NCBI GenBank assembly: GCA_009823395.1
Contig: CM020514.1
Coordinates: forward strand, 5,921,966 to 5,985,965
DNA from: Thamnaconus septentrionalis
Taxonomy: Eukaryota; Chordata; Actinopteri; Tetraodontiformes; Monacanthidae
DNA: 64,000 nt
Reading direction: 5' to 3'
Shown: positions 51,199 through 59,840 of the stretch, one piece after another
Layout of the letters: every line of letters begins with the position of its first letter
Numbering within the stretch: the first letter of the stretch is position 1
Position numbers and translations under genes: made by a program
The notes under the pieces: model-generated
What the model was told of the DNA's origin: nothing
What the model saw: only the letters and a program-made list of their open reading frames with translations
The model's database searches: none

Positions 51199-51812
51199 TC
51201 CGAGAGACCAAAAGCGCAAAACATTCTCATGCACAGATATGACGGACGCGCCATGATGTCACCGCTGCAACACGTCCACTTCCAGACGGGCTTAAATGTC
51301 GGGATGTTTAGGTTTACGGGCCAGATTAGCCCAGATTTACTGTTGGAGAAATAAATAGGCTGGAAGTGTGTCGAGTCCTTTCGGGTTTCATGTTATGGAA
51401 AGTCCACGCACAGGCCAAGATTTTCTAACAGTCATCCAAAGTCTGTACCCCGGCAGTGAACTGCACTCAGAAACGAGGAAGGGACGTCCTTGACTTCTTT
51501 TGTGCAGCTCTGGAGATCATCCGGCGGTGCCCTTTGTGACATCACAAAGGGTGCTGGCACCTCTCACGCTTCAGTGTTAACACCAGCCAGCCCCAGGTGT
51601 TGGCTGTCTCACACACTCAGACCACCGTCCCCTGTTTTCTTCCCCTTCCAAACATGTTGGAGGGTCAAACAGGGCTTCGCTCTTAGCGACAGGTTGCAAA
51701 CAGAGGGCTAAGTAATACGTTGCTTTCTAGATAACCAGGCATGTCCTGCTGTGCAGAACCTGAAAAACAATTTCAATAATTTAGGATCTGTTACGAATTA
51801 TCCCAATGCGCA

Positions 51813-51847
<35 letters not shown>

Positions 51848-54800
51848 CTGAGGACTGAAAGGAAGAAACTAGGAGGACGTTTTGAGCAGCCAGGTTCCTC
51901 AGTACTCAGCAGCTTCCAGCTAGTGTTTAAAACCATGTGACTTCAAACACTACAGTGCATTTGAATGCGGAAGTTTAATGAGCAGGGCATCGATTCAACG
52001 TTTACGCGCACGTAAAACGGAGCCCATGTCAATCAAGTCACTCATGGGATGGACGGGAGCTCTTTCTACGGTTGGAACTGGAGACAGGAAGTGGAAGTCA
52101 GATGGAGAAGACAACTGATGTTGACGTTCAGCTGCACATCTGACAGCTGGAAGTTCACTAAGTGACACATAGAAAGTCTCCGGCCTGTTGCTCTGTATGT
52201 AATAAGCCAGTAATACACGAAGGGGTGACTTTCATCACCTTGGTGAAGTGGAACCGTGAGGAGAAACCTCGCTTTGTCTTGAGGACAAATTACACCAGAG
52301 CTCTTTTTTTCTCTACTCGTTACTGTTCTCGTTCACAAAGCAGCTTGCAGGTATTTCTACCTGCAGTAATGTTCCATACAGGAACATAAAAGAACCACTT
52401 GCAGGCTTTTCACATCGGGGCTGCCAAAAAGGTGCAGCGCTCCTTGAGCATTGCCAACAGCTCAAAATAACTTCAATCAAAATATGACGATGGCAATAAT
52501 AACCTACAGTGCTCCCACTGATGCAGTTATTAATTTAGTTTTCAGTTTTATCCCTTTCACATTGGATTTCTCCTCTTTTCGATCGTCCGTTCAAAGTCAG
52601 TGCTGTCGAGTAATCTATTACTAAGTAATCTAGTACTACTACTGTAATTAAACAACTTTCTGAGTAATGTAACGGGATTATTGTGGCAAAACTGGTAATT
52701 ATTTGATAATTACTTTATCAAGTAACGATTCCGTTAGTTTTCCGAAATCTTTTGCAAGCTAAAAATGTCTTATCATCCACAAAATGTCTGGAATTTAGAA
52801 AAAAACTGAAAACAACGATGTTTCATGCACGTTAAGAGGGCAGAGTCAATATCTGGAATTACAAAATTTGCACTTTAATGAAGTTTATTCCAAAGCACTG
52901 AGCAACTGTGACTTTACCTTTTTTAACTAAAGTAATTAGTAATTCATTATTTGTGAGACAGAGTAGTTAAAGAAGTAATTAGATTACTTTTAAGGAGTAA
53001 TTGGTAATCGGTGGTTGGATTACTTTTATGGAGTAATCCCAACAACGCTCTTCAAAGTGACAGCTTTTTTTGCACAGCTATTGAAAGGCTCTAATTGGCT
53101 AAATCCTCGTCGGGGCACGGCGTGACAAGCGGAGGGTCGCTCGCAGAAAAGTGGGTCGAGGGAACTTCTGAAAACGAAACAACTTTCCCTCATCTTATTT
53201 CCACTGGCGTTGCCTGCGATGTTGGCCCGCCGCATCACGACAGCGGCTTTGAAATGTTTCTTTCCATTTCATCCCCTCTTCCCTCCCCTCCCCCGCTGCC
53301 CCTATTCGACCGTGCGCGTCTGAGGGTTGATCCTATTTTGCAGGCAGCCTCTGGGATGATGAATATTTCAATCCCCCCCGCCCTCCCTCAACTTTGCTGG
53401 CTTCCACTTCAGGCACTGCGGTCCGGGGGATACGAGTCTCGCTGCTTATCCACCAGAGATCCATCACGCGGCCGCCGTCGATCTTTTTAAATCGCTTTCG
53501 GCCCACTTCGCCCGTGCGAAGGCGTCTTCGCTCAATCGAGTCGGACGCGAGGTGCGGCGTTCGGAGGAGAGCCGGCCGGTCCAGCTAGCTGGAGGTCGAC
53601 ACGTTCATGCTCCGTCTGACATTTTGAAAGGCGTTCCAGGAAAATGCAGTTTTGTTGTCCAGCTGTGGCAGCGGCAGAAGTCTAGTGGAGGGAATTGGAG
53701 GGGTTGTGGGGGTGGGGGGAGCACTCATGCAGATGCAACTGTGCATATAATGCGCAGCTGTGCATTTGTTTAAAGGATTTCTGAAGGCTTTTTGGAGGGG
53801 ATGGATGGAAGCAGCTTTTACTTTTGTGTCGGCCTGAAGCATCTGCAACGGTTGACGTCCGTCCATTTGCACGTTTTAATATCTCGGCCAAGAGGCCCCA
53901 GGGTGGGTGGGGGAGGTGCAGTTGGATTTATGTTATGTTGAATAGGCGGCAACGGCTCACTTCTTTATCTTAGAGTGACAGTAGTCACGTGTCACCACAA
54001 TGTGCCGCGGTAGTTTGCGAAGTAGTTTTGCCAAAGCCAGTCAGAAAAGTCTTCAGTGCTGCAATTTGTTTCCTTTTTTTAAAAAAAAAAGAAAAAAGCA
54101 GTATTCACGTTAATCTCCAACTATAAGTTTGCTGTGATTTACTGCATCACTTCTTCGTCTTCTTCTTTCCGATTAATTCAAAATTGCACGGAAACTCATC
54201 GGATCAGAAAACTATTTCTGCCGGAGGTTTCCAAGATGGATGGGTGAGACTTCATCATTTAAACCTTCGACCGGCGACCATGCTGCCACGCAAGGACACA
54301 GTCACAGCCACTGACCTGTATCTCTTGTTGTCCACCGGCACGATGTCCATGGCGATGTAATACTGCTGGTGAGGGTCCAGACCTGCAATCTTCACTCTCA
54401 TGGCAGGAAACATCCTCCTGACGAGGGGGGAAAGAAAAAAATGCCATGACAAACAGCTCAAACATTAAACATGTTATTTCCTCCAGAACACTGTTTATAG
54501 CAGAGGTGGGCCACAGTGGGTTCTAAAATTTGACAGAGGGGGCCGGAGCAGCAGCAGATGGATGGAGTGTTTTGGTGACAACACCTCAGGAGGAAAAATA
54601 TATCATGGGATACGTAGAAAACATGTGGTTTGATGTCAATTGAAAATGAACAAAAGCAAAGTTACAACAAAATATTTGTCTTTGAAGCCCCACGGTATTT
54701 AGCTCTTTATTGAATTGACTCTTAAAACACTGGAAAAAAATGATGAAATACAGCTATTTTATGACTTGCTTTCTAATATAATTTCTTAAAGTTTGGCGGG

Positions 54801-55454
54801 CCGGATTAAAAAGCTTAAAGGGCCGCATATGGCCCCCGGGCCATAGTTTGCCAATTTAGACCATAACACCGACACAGGTATAATGGCATATTATACCTGT
54901 GTCGATTAAACGCAAGAGTCAAAAGTTGCTTTTCACAATAAAATAGCTCAAAAGTAGGGAGAGTTAACTGTAAAAAGTTAGTAAAATTTCAACAAAACAG
55001 GAAGTTTAGGAAAAACTCACTGTTCCAATGAGGACATGACGACAAGAAAATCAGTGTCATGTCCCTTCTACAAGCCACATGTGTGAGAGAGGAAACAGGC
55101 ACCAACTTTAAAAAAGCTTAATTAACACAATGAAGGATGTTTTACATTACGTCACATAATTAATATATTGCAATACAAATCACGGCAACGAATAGCAAGA
55201 AAGCTAATTCTTATTGCACAAGCTGCTAATTGAGCAAAGACACTCCGTGACAAAAAATAGCTGATGCGCGGTAAAACTTGCAGTTCTCCGGACTGAAATA
55301 GACTGAATATTGTTTTCACGTGGCAAAAAAAAAAAATCAACCTTGTTTTCAGGAGAACTTGGATGTTTTTCTACTCGGGCAGCGAGTTTCTCCCTCCGCG
55401 CAGCTGATGTAAACACAGCCATGTTTGTGCAGTGCTGAGTGAATCCGTCAGACT

Positions 55455-55513
<59 letters not shown>

Positions 55514-57098
55514 ACACGTTTAAGACTGCTCTTTCGAATAGCCTGTCTTAGAATAATAATTTAAAAAGAAAATGTCTTTCTTTTGATTTTAAGTGCATTT
55601 CAAAATCGACTTAGGCTACTGTGTAGTTCATTTTAACTCAAACTCAAACTGTGAAGTCAATCGTGTTGATGATCCAGTGAAAAAAAACTGTTTGCTGGTT
55701 TTTCATGCCTGGTGAAAAATCATTAATCATTCATTATTTATTTCCTGAAAAATATAAATATTATATATGTATATAAATATTATATATTTAGTGACGGGGC
55801 TTTTGTTTTCCTCTACGGTGTTGTGAAACGGCTCTTTAAGTTAACACACCCAAACGTATTTTTGCTCACGTGACAACCATTCCAGTCGTATGCTCCAGCT
55901 CTTGTTTAAGTTTTTAACACTTAGAGAGATAAAAAATTTATCTTTGGAAAAAAAGAAAAGAAAAAAGAAAACAGAAAAATGTAAACGCTGAGCCGGGGAG
56001 GAGTTTAACTTTAAACGTTGTTTTTTTTTGTTTTTTTCCCCCTCTCTCTCACTTCAAACAAAGCGTTTCCCCCTTTTTCATTTCGGGCTCGTAAATCCGG
56101 GCCTGTAATAGGAAGAGAGGGCTGCTCCCTTTTTTGCTTCCCTTCTCCACCGGATTTATGGCCTTATTATGAGCAGGCCGTGAAATCCAGCCGGAGACGG
56201 CCGCGTCCGCCCGCACTCTGCCTCAGCGCAAAGTGACCGACGCGCAACGCAATGAGTCGATGACCAATTTAGAAGTAATTCATAAAAATAAAAAATAAAA
56301 AGAAGGTAAAAGCTGTGGAGAAAGGCGACGGTGTGGGAAGAAAATGAAAAACACCCCGGGGTTTAGAAGTTTGGGGCTGAAATAGCGCGACCACAACTAT
56401 TTGACACATTTTCACAAATAGGCTGCAGCTCACACGTGAAACTGAAAAAGGCGGAATGATGTTCACACGCGCTTTGATGTTTGTGTGTGCGTGTGAATGT
56501 GTGTGTGTGTGTGTGTGTACATACATACATACTATATAAATGTACATATGCATCTATATATAATATATGTACACATACACATACACATGTAAGTGAAGAC
56601 ATTGTTTATTTTTATATTTATTTCTAACATTTTTTGTTTTTTGCTTTTTTTGCTTGTAGACTTTTATAAAAAAAAAAAATAAAAATAAAACACTGATAGT
56701 CTGCTTATAATTAATTTGTGAAATAAAAATAAAACTTGGAAAATTGAAACGTCATGTTCGGTTGTTTATTTCAGAAAGGAAGAATAAAATAAAACGACAT
56801 AAATAAAAAAAATACCTATATTTATTAAACGATTCTTACTTTCCCCCTAAAATGTTCCGCTATTCCAGTAGACGGACAGACCGACATGCTGGGAGCTCAT
56901 TGCCAGATCTCGTCTCCGGCAGCGCGCCTTCACATTGTTTGAAAGACTTAACGCGATCACACGGGTTTTCAGAAGAGGGTGGCGGGGGGGGGGTCTCCAG
57001 GAGGGGGAAGCGGATCAGTGTCGGGATAAAGGTCCTTCCTGCGGGATCGGCGGGTCAACCTCTGAGCCAGGCCTCTGGGCCGAGGCTGTTTTTCCCCC

Positions 57099-57144
<46 letters not shown>

Positions 57145-58319
57145 GCGTGTTGCAGGCGCATTAATGAGAACCAGCTACCCTGCTTCTACGAACCTGCCGC
57201 CGTGCCACGGAGCGCAGTTTCCCCCCGAAACACGGAGCGAGCGGCCTGCATGTGCAACACATTATCACCCTCCACACACGAGCTCCGAGGAGGAGGTGCG
57301 CGGCCCGTGCGTGTGCGCGGCTCGTTTTTTTTTTTTTTTTTTTTGTTTTTTTGCCCCAGAAGTCCGCATTGTCGCGATCTCCTGACCTCTGTCGGTTATC
57401 CTCGACGTATGACGCAAAAATGGGCTTGCGTCCGCGAGCGAGCAGTTTTGCGCGTAAAAAAAACGGCTTTGCGCGCTGCCCGTCTGAGCAGATGGGCGAG
57501 GTGCGTGTGCGAGATGATGGGATGGGGGTGGGGGGGGGGGGGGTAGTGGTACAGTCTACGTAATTCGCAGGTATAACCCAGAAAAGCTCCTAAATTACCG
57601 TACCACCACTAAAAAAAATGCGCAAAGATACGCAACAGTCTGTTTTTTGTCACAACGTTGACTTTCTAGTTTAAAAATCTGATTAAAATGTTATATTCTG
57701 ATCTATTTGAGAGTCAGTCGTTGCTTTAGTGTCGCATCAGATTTACTTTTTATATATAGGTGGGTTAATTATTTATTATTATTGTTTTATTTTAACAAAT
57801 TTTGTGATCTGCTGTTCGTCGGTTAATTAAAGTCCAGCTGTAAATGACGGTTACATGTCTTGTGTTGCTTACAATAGAATTGCATTTAGACAGTAAGTAC
57901 TCAGTCTTCCATGATGTCACTTATGTCACTTATATGTGGATGCGTTGCATTGTGCACTCCTCAGCATGGAGGTTCTGTTTTTGTGTTGTTCTGAGGCAGC
58001 TGCTGCCGGGCAGATGTGCACGAGGCTGGGTGAATCAGAGTAGAATAAACTAGACTCCACCACTGAGAGGAAGAGGATGAGGACGAAGAGGAGTGGGAGG
58101 AGCCTTGGTACCTTCCCGCCTTGGTGATGATCATCTCCGTGCCGATGTCGTGGAAGCGCTTCCACAGGTCCGCGCACTGCAGCTCCACCTGGATCTCCTC
58201 CATGGTGGCGGCGGGCGACGGCTCGCAGGGGCCCGGCGCCAAGTCGTCAGGTGCGCCGAAGGAGCACGACGTCCTCTCGGCGAGGCCCTCGCCGTCCGAG
58301 CCGGGACTGGCCTCCGAGT
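32700..58319 (-). CDS. tbx15: tbx15, T-box transcription factor 15: coding span of exons 2-8 (5' partial)
   Basis: This is the overall coding span; the segments are listed separately. The joined segments (minus strand, 58112-58319, 54316-54417, 46707-46878, 42016-42183, 41404-41468, 35972-36069, 32700-33538) total 1652 nt. They read through without a stop to a TAG at 32700-32702, giving 549 residues after a split Asp codon. The product is a nuclear DNA-binding transcription factor of the Tbx15/18/22 subfamily. In mammals TBX15 acts in limb, scapula/pelvis and craniofacial skeleton and in dorsoventral skin patterning. Assignment to TBX15 rather than TBX18 or TBX22 rests on three things: the ERTSCSF segment before [10 protein letters not shown], the linker [17 protein letters not shown], and a C-terminus with [24 protein letters not shown] and SQMSMHMV. 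Intron phases from exon 2/3 onward are 2, 2, 0, 0, 2, 1. The first coding exon, expected to carry the N-terminal eh1-like Groucho motif and a basic KKRK stretch, is not in the window. Confidence 0.97.
33539..35971 (-). other. tbx15: tbx15 intron 7
   Basis: The intron is bounded by G|GTTGGT (35971) and CCATTTAG (33539). It holds purine/pyrimidine-rich sequence at 34590-34830 and a segment at 35627-35690 resembling a common fish repeat. No other gene is seen. Confidence 0.85.
35972..36069 (-). CDS. tbx15: tbx15 exon 7: end of the T-box and linker
   Basis: The exon encodes [20 protein letters not shown] and [12 protein letters not shown], residues about 201-232 from [21 protein letters not shown] is diagnostic of the Tbx15/18/22 group, and Thr before Gly-Leu-Glu plus PPVRT favours Tbx15 over Tbx18. 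The acceptor is GTCTGTCAG and the donor is G|GTTGGT after 35972. The last base starts a Gly codon that exon 8 completes. Confidence 0.96.
36780..37130. promoter_or_regulatory. tbx15: Candidate intronic conserved block (unverified)
   Basis: GC-rich unique sequence with GGCCATTAGCGAG, GGGCTAATCG and GGTGCTTAATTTGAGAATTA words (about 36940-37115). Homeodomain-type TAAT cores sit in GC-rich surroundings. Suggested on texture only. Confidence 0.25.
38082..38606 (+). mobile_element. Non-autonomous hAT element with perfect 8-bp target duplication (intron 6 copy)
   Basis: The element begins CAGTGTTGTTGGGATTACTC and ends ATTACTCGCCAACACTG, so its ends are inverted CAGTGTTG/CAACACTG. It is flanked by CACGTCAG at 38074-38081 and again at 38607-38614. 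An 8-bp duplication with CAGTGTTG-type ends is diagnostic of the hAT superfamily. The 525-bp interior is rich in AGTAATYNAATTAC words and has no transposase frame. A second copy in reverse orientation lies at 52598-53050. Confidence 0.9.
39890..40250. promoter_or_regulatory. tbx15: Candidate intronic conserved block (unverified)
   Basis: Unique sequence with CCAATTACGCGGCTGCATCA near 39900, GCATAATTATGCAAAAGC near 39919, GGATTAATTCATT near 40107 and CCATAAATCAAACGG (HOX-PBX-like) near 40203. Non-coding; the function is inferred from motif density only. Confidence 0.25.
41404..41468 (-). CDS. tbx15: tbx15 exon 6: T-box ([15 protein letters not shown]...)
   Basis: A short 65-nt exon encodes [20 protein letters not shown] and N, then two bases of an Arg codon. 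ITxLKIDxNPFAKGF is the invariant C-terminal T-box motif that inserts a helix into the DNA minor groove. The acceptor is TTCCTGCAG and the donor is AG|GTACGA. The split Arg codon is completed by the first G of exon 7. Confidence 0.97.
41469..42015 (-). other. tbx15: tbx15 intron 5
   Basis: A short intron between CAG|GTACAC and TTCCTGCAG with nothing else recognised. Confidence 0.9.
42016..42183 (-). CDS. tbx15: tbx15 exon 5: T-box ([15 protein letters not shown]...)
   Basis: This exon of exactly 56 codons encodes [40 protein letters not shown] and [25 protein letters not shown] and ETVFTAVTAYQN-type strings are hallmark T-box motifs; Tbx15-type proteins have [14 protein letters not shown]. 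The acceptor is CCCCACCAG and the donor is CAG|GTACAC. Phase 0 at both ends makes this a cassette that can be skipped without a frameshift, though the loss would destroy the T-box fold. Confidence 0.97.
42340..42395 (+). repeat. Fragment of a common fish interspersed repeat
   Basis: AAGGCCCAGTGTGTAAGATA and the following GCATCTAATGGTTAGG match a short motif I recognise as widespread in teleost genomes. Similar but weaker words occur at 35627-35690 and, reversed, at 9480-9535. The family name is unknown to me. Confidence 0.4.
42436..42800. repeat. (TA)n/(TG)n-rich array with a duplicated TGTACATATGTACAT unit
   Basis: A (TG) run at 42440 passes into a pure (TA)n run at about 42456-42502 and again into TG. 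Beyond it, two units of about 50 bp (near 42541-42590 and 42683-42733) share TATGTACATATGTACAT and CTGCATGTAT. Many words are self-complementary, so hairpins are likely. Long open frames here are low-complexity artefacts. Confidence 0.85.
44868..45056 (+). repeat. Dispersed repeat copy A (palindrome plus AAACAGAGGGCTAA)
   Basis: The copy starts with the palindrome CCTTTGTGATGTCACAAAGG (44868-44887). It shares CAGGTGTTGGCT near 44922 and ends at AAACAGAGGGCTAA (45043-45056). The same landmarks in the same order occur at 51530-51711, so these are copies of one element of about 185 bp. Confidence 0.6.
45290..45475. mobile_element. Probable hAT-derived repeat fragment
   Basis: GGTAATCAATTATTTTATTG and the end GTAACCGAGTTACTTGAATT with GAGGAATCGTTGCAGTCTTA resemble a frequent fish element whose end reads GTAACCGAGTTACTCGAGGA. 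Clear target duplications were not found. Confidence 0.45.
45640..46150. promoter_or_regulatory. tbx15: Candidate intron 4 enhancer block
   Basis: Unique sequence contains CTGATTAAACATGAGG near 45728, GCCAATGAGAAGG (CCAAT) near 45840, GACTGCAAATCACATTCAAT near 45979 and CATTAAGTGCCTTTAATGAA near 45999. The POU/homeodomain-type words are packed within 60 bp. Open frames on both strands lack domains. It is the best intronic enhancer candidate by eye, but conservation is untested. Confidence 0.3.
46194..46232. repeat. GAGGGAGC tandem repeat
   Basis: About five GAGCGAGG/GAGGGAGC octamer units in a row. Confidence 0.8.
46707..46878 (-). CDS. tbx15: tbx15 exon 4: T-box core ([12 protein letters not shown]...)
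   Basis: The exon encodes [40 protein letters not shown] and [17 protein letters not shown], residues about 66-122 from MEEIQ. It contains the SKWMVAG, WMRQ and FDKLKLTNN signatures of the T-box DNA-binding and dimer-contact core. The acceptor is GCCTCCCAG and the donor is CAC|GTAAGA. The first base completes the Arg codon from exon 3, and the exon ends in phase 0. RAYVHPDS differs from RVYIHPDS in mammals by conservative changes only. Confidence 0.97.
48412..48459. repeat. (CA)n microsatellite
   Basis: A 48-bp pure run. Confidence 0.95.
49646..50146 (+). mobile_element. LINE remnant: RT tail and 3' UTR with AAATAAA tail
   Basis: Translation with stops and frame breaks gives [20 protein letters not shown], then [24 protein letters not shown] sequence, [21 protein letters not shown]. 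This is the conserved end of fish non-LTR reverse transcriptases. The 3' end has CCTTGAAAAAGAGGTTCTTC, CTACCTGGTTAAATAAAGG and an AAATAAA-type tail, a very common teleost LINE terminus. It is interrupted by several stops and is dead. Confidence 0.7.
50921..50974. repeat. (TG)n microsatellite
   Basis: A pure GT run to 50959, then GCGCGCATGTGTGTGTG. Confidence 0.95.
51144..51197. repeat. (TG)n microsatellite
   Basis: A GT run with a single GAGT interruption. Confidence 0.95.
51530..51711 (+). repeat. Dispersed repeat copy B (palindrome plus AAACAGAGGGCTAA)
   Basis: The copy begins with a 22-bp palindrome (10-bp arms CCCTTTGTGA and TCACAAAGGG, two-base centre) at 51530-51551. It contains CAGGTGTTGGCTGT near 51594 and ends with AAACAGAGGGCTAA at 51698-51711. 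It matches copy A at 44868-45056 in landmark order and spacing. Confidence 0.6.
51818..51847. repeat. (TG)n microsatellite
   Basis: A 30-bp run. Confidence 0.9.
52598..53050 (-). mobile_element. Non-autonomous hAT element with perfect 8-bp target duplication (intron 3 copy)
   Basis: This is the reverse-oriented sister of the element at 38082-38606. It starts CAGTGCTGTCGAGTAATC and ends GGAGTAATCCCAACAACGCT followed by C. Shared interior words include GGGATTAYTGTGGCAAAACT and TTTGCAAGCTAAAAATGTCT. The flanks TTCAAAGT (52590-52597) and TTCAAAGT (53051-53058) are an exact 8-bp target duplication. The terminal bases are more mutated than in the other copy, and this copy is about 70 bp shorter. 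No transposase. Confidence 0.9.
53400..53600. other. CpG-rich segment within intron 3
   Basis: Many CpG dinucleotides (CACGCGGCCGCCGTCGATC near 53464, AGTCGGACGCGAGGTGCGGC near 53539). It may be an intragenic CpG island or an unmethylated regulatory region. No first exon can be identified. Confidence 0.35.
54316..54417 (-). CDS. tbx15: tbx15 exon 3: T-box ([10 protein letters not shown]...VPVDNKRY)
   Basis: The segment encodes [20 protein letters not shown] and [13 protein letters not shown], residues about 31-64 counted from MEEIQ. This is the T-box part with the RMFP and LDP signatures found in nearly all T-box proteins. The acceptor is CTCGTCAG before 54417 and the donor is AG|GTCAGT after 54316. 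Both ends are phase 2, so the exon (102 nt) keeps frame if skipped. Ala replaces the Thr I expect in the mammalian KITGLDP motif. A GGCCC-rich repeat remnant starts only about 85 bp upstream of the acceptor. Confidence 0.97.
54501..54860. mobile_element. Probable hAT-like repeat with CAGAGGTGGG / GGGCCATAGTTTGCC ends
   Basis: The left end CAGAGGTGGGCCACAGTGGG and the right part GGGCCGCATATGGCCCCCGG then GCCATAGTTTGCC resemble the ends of vertebrate hAT elements of the form CAGGGGTGGGCAAACTACGG. The right terminus is eroded and no target duplication is certain. The interior is non-coding. Confidence 0.5.
55456..55509. repeat. (CA)n microsatellite
   Basis: A 54-bp pure run in intron 2. Confidence 0.95.
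57000..57560. other. GC/CpG-rich segment of intron 2 with (GA)n tract
   Basis: GC-rich, CpG-bearing sequence follows an AT-rich stretch, with a pure (GA)n run at 57101-57141, a T17-type run at 57326 and a G-run near 57529. Long frames here are low-complexity artefacts. It may be a CpG island close to an alternative start for the MEEIQ form, but it lies downstream of exon 2, which argues against that. Confidence 0.3.
57101..57141. repeat. (GA)n microsatellite
   Basis: A 41-bp pure run. Confidence 0.95.
58112..58319 (-). CDS. tbx15: tbx15 exon 2: N-terminal region end and start of the T-box
   Basis: The exon reads [20 protein letters not shown], then an acidic/proline stretch, then [20 protein letters not shown] and [11 protein letters not shown]. 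It contributes 38 residues before the internal Met (ATG at 58203) and the first 30 residues after it; the T-box starts around VELQC. The acceptor is a pyrimidine-rich tract ending CCGCAG just before 58319. The first two bases complete an Asp codon, consistent with a preceding exon ending in G. The donor is AG|GTACCA at 58111, and the Arg codon is split after two bases. Human TBX15 has a short isoform starting near the same MEEIQ methionine, so this ATG may be a real alternative start, but the sequence alone cannot show its use. The upstream part is less conserved than the T-box, as in other orthologues. Confidence 0.95.
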
Positions 58320-59761
58320 CTGCGGCGGGTATGATGGAGGGAGGGAGGGAAAGAGAGAAATGGGAGCGTGAAAATGATGAGGAGGCTCCGCCGTGGAAAC
58401 AAGGGGGGGCTGGAATTAAAAGGCTCCGCGCTTTCGAAGGGAGGGGGGGGACTTGGCAGAGCTGCCGCGGTGGCTCCTAATCACCTGCCCCGGCATGTGT
58501 GGTGGTGGTGGTGGTGGAGCGAAGTGGGTCCCCCCCCCCAGTCTGCATGGCTGCGCCCTTCGCGGAGGTCTGGGGTTCGTGTCAGAACCAGAGTAAATGT
58601 TGCGTGTAAAAACCTTTTCTTCTATTTTTTTTTTTTTCATTTCGAGCTTATTGCGCTTTAAACTGCCGGGGCCACACAATTCGGAGCATTGAGATGAGAT
58701 CAAGATGAGATCAAACCCCCTGGCTTTATGGCGATACCAGTCTGACCACCACTCGAGGCCCCGGGCACGGTCACATGTGTCGGTGAGCACGGGGGACGTG
58801 AACGCGGCGCAGACCTCCAGGAAAAGATTTCCATCTGTCCGAGGAATCCAAGTCAACCGAAGTTCGGGGACGTCGCGCATTTTTATTTTCTCGACGACAA
58901 GCAGCCCCAAGTTTTTAAAACTCCCTCAAAATGCATCAAATTTTTACGCCCAAAACCGATTTCTTTCTTCAGAAACCCAGTGTTACGTACATTTTCCAGC
59001 GTTTCCGTTAATATCGGAGAGTAGGCGCAAATTCGCAGCGCCGCCAAATTAGCCCTCTGTTTACAGCAGAGGAGCTCCCAAGTGATCGGAAAAGGGGCGG
59101 CCAACAACATCTGGACGGTGCGTTAACTAAGCAAGGCGCGCGGAGGCTGCGATGCCCTTCGTGGCATCAAAACCGGTCGTTTTTCTTTTTTTACAGTACT
59201 GTTTCAAAGCTCTCGCTTTGAGAAATAAATGAAAGGAGCCAATAGGATGAATTATGATCATGTCTGGGAAGTTTTTTTGGGGGGGCAGGCTAGAAACAGA
59301 ATGTTCTCACAAAACATTGATTGATTTTTTTAGAGTGCATGGGACCTGTAAAAATTCATTTTGAACTGCGGCTCGCTAGTAAAGGATCAAGCTTTTTGAA
59401 CTTCAGAATGTCCCAACACAGATGACAATGTAAAAGACAAAAAACAAAAAACATGTAAAATGATCTTCTTTAATTATGATCATTTTAAAAAAAAGTAACT
59501 ACCTTCCACCTCGGCGCCGCATCACCCAGAGTAAACCCTCGCACCATCACCACACACTCTGGCTCATTGCATTTACAGCTCCAAAGCCATCACTCTTTCA
59601 AAAAAAAAAAAAGAGAGAGAATCCAATAATGTATTATTTATCGAGCAGCCTGACATTGGGGAGGTTCACTTGGCAGACGGCGGGGCACACAAATATGGTT
59701 ATGCAAATGCAGACACTGGACAGCATCCCGGGCAAAAACCGCCGCTGAGCAGGCCGAGCCA

Positions 59762-59764
<3 letters not shown>

Positions 59765-59806
<42 letters not shown>
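59765..59806. repeat. (CTG)14 trinucleotide repeat
   Basis: Fourteen uninterrupted CTG units on the plus strand (CAG on the tbx15 sense strand), in presumed intron 1. Frames through it give poly-Q, poly-S or poly-A but no gene. Confidence 0.95.
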
Positions 59807-59808
<2 letters not shown>

Positions 59809-59840
59809 GGGCAGAGTCGGAGGATAAAGGAGGAGATAGA

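Larger units (their letters stand above)
46879..54315 (-). other. tbx15: tbx15 intron 3
   Basis: The largest complete intron of the gene in this window (7.4 kb), bounded by AG|GTCAGT and GCCTCCCAG. It contains five long (CA)/(TG) tracts, a LINE remnant (49646-50146), dispersed repeat copy B (51530-51711), a hAT insertion (52598-53050) and CpG-rich sequence at 53400-53600. No extra coding exon is seen. Confidence 0.85.
54418..58111 (-). other. tbx15: tbx15 intron 2
   Basis: The intron is bounded by AG|GTACCA and CTCGTCAG. It contains a hAT-like GGCCC remnant (54501-54860), a (CA)n tract, AT-rich sequence (55540-56840), a (GA)n tract and a CpG-rich segment (about 57000-57560). No extra exon is seen. 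Confidence 0.85.

Noticed and set aside
56852..57546. 177- and 203-codon frames containing [12 protein letters not shown] sequence in intron 2
   Set aside because: They run through the (GA)n tract and a poly-T run; composition artefact on the opposite strand of the tbx15 intron.
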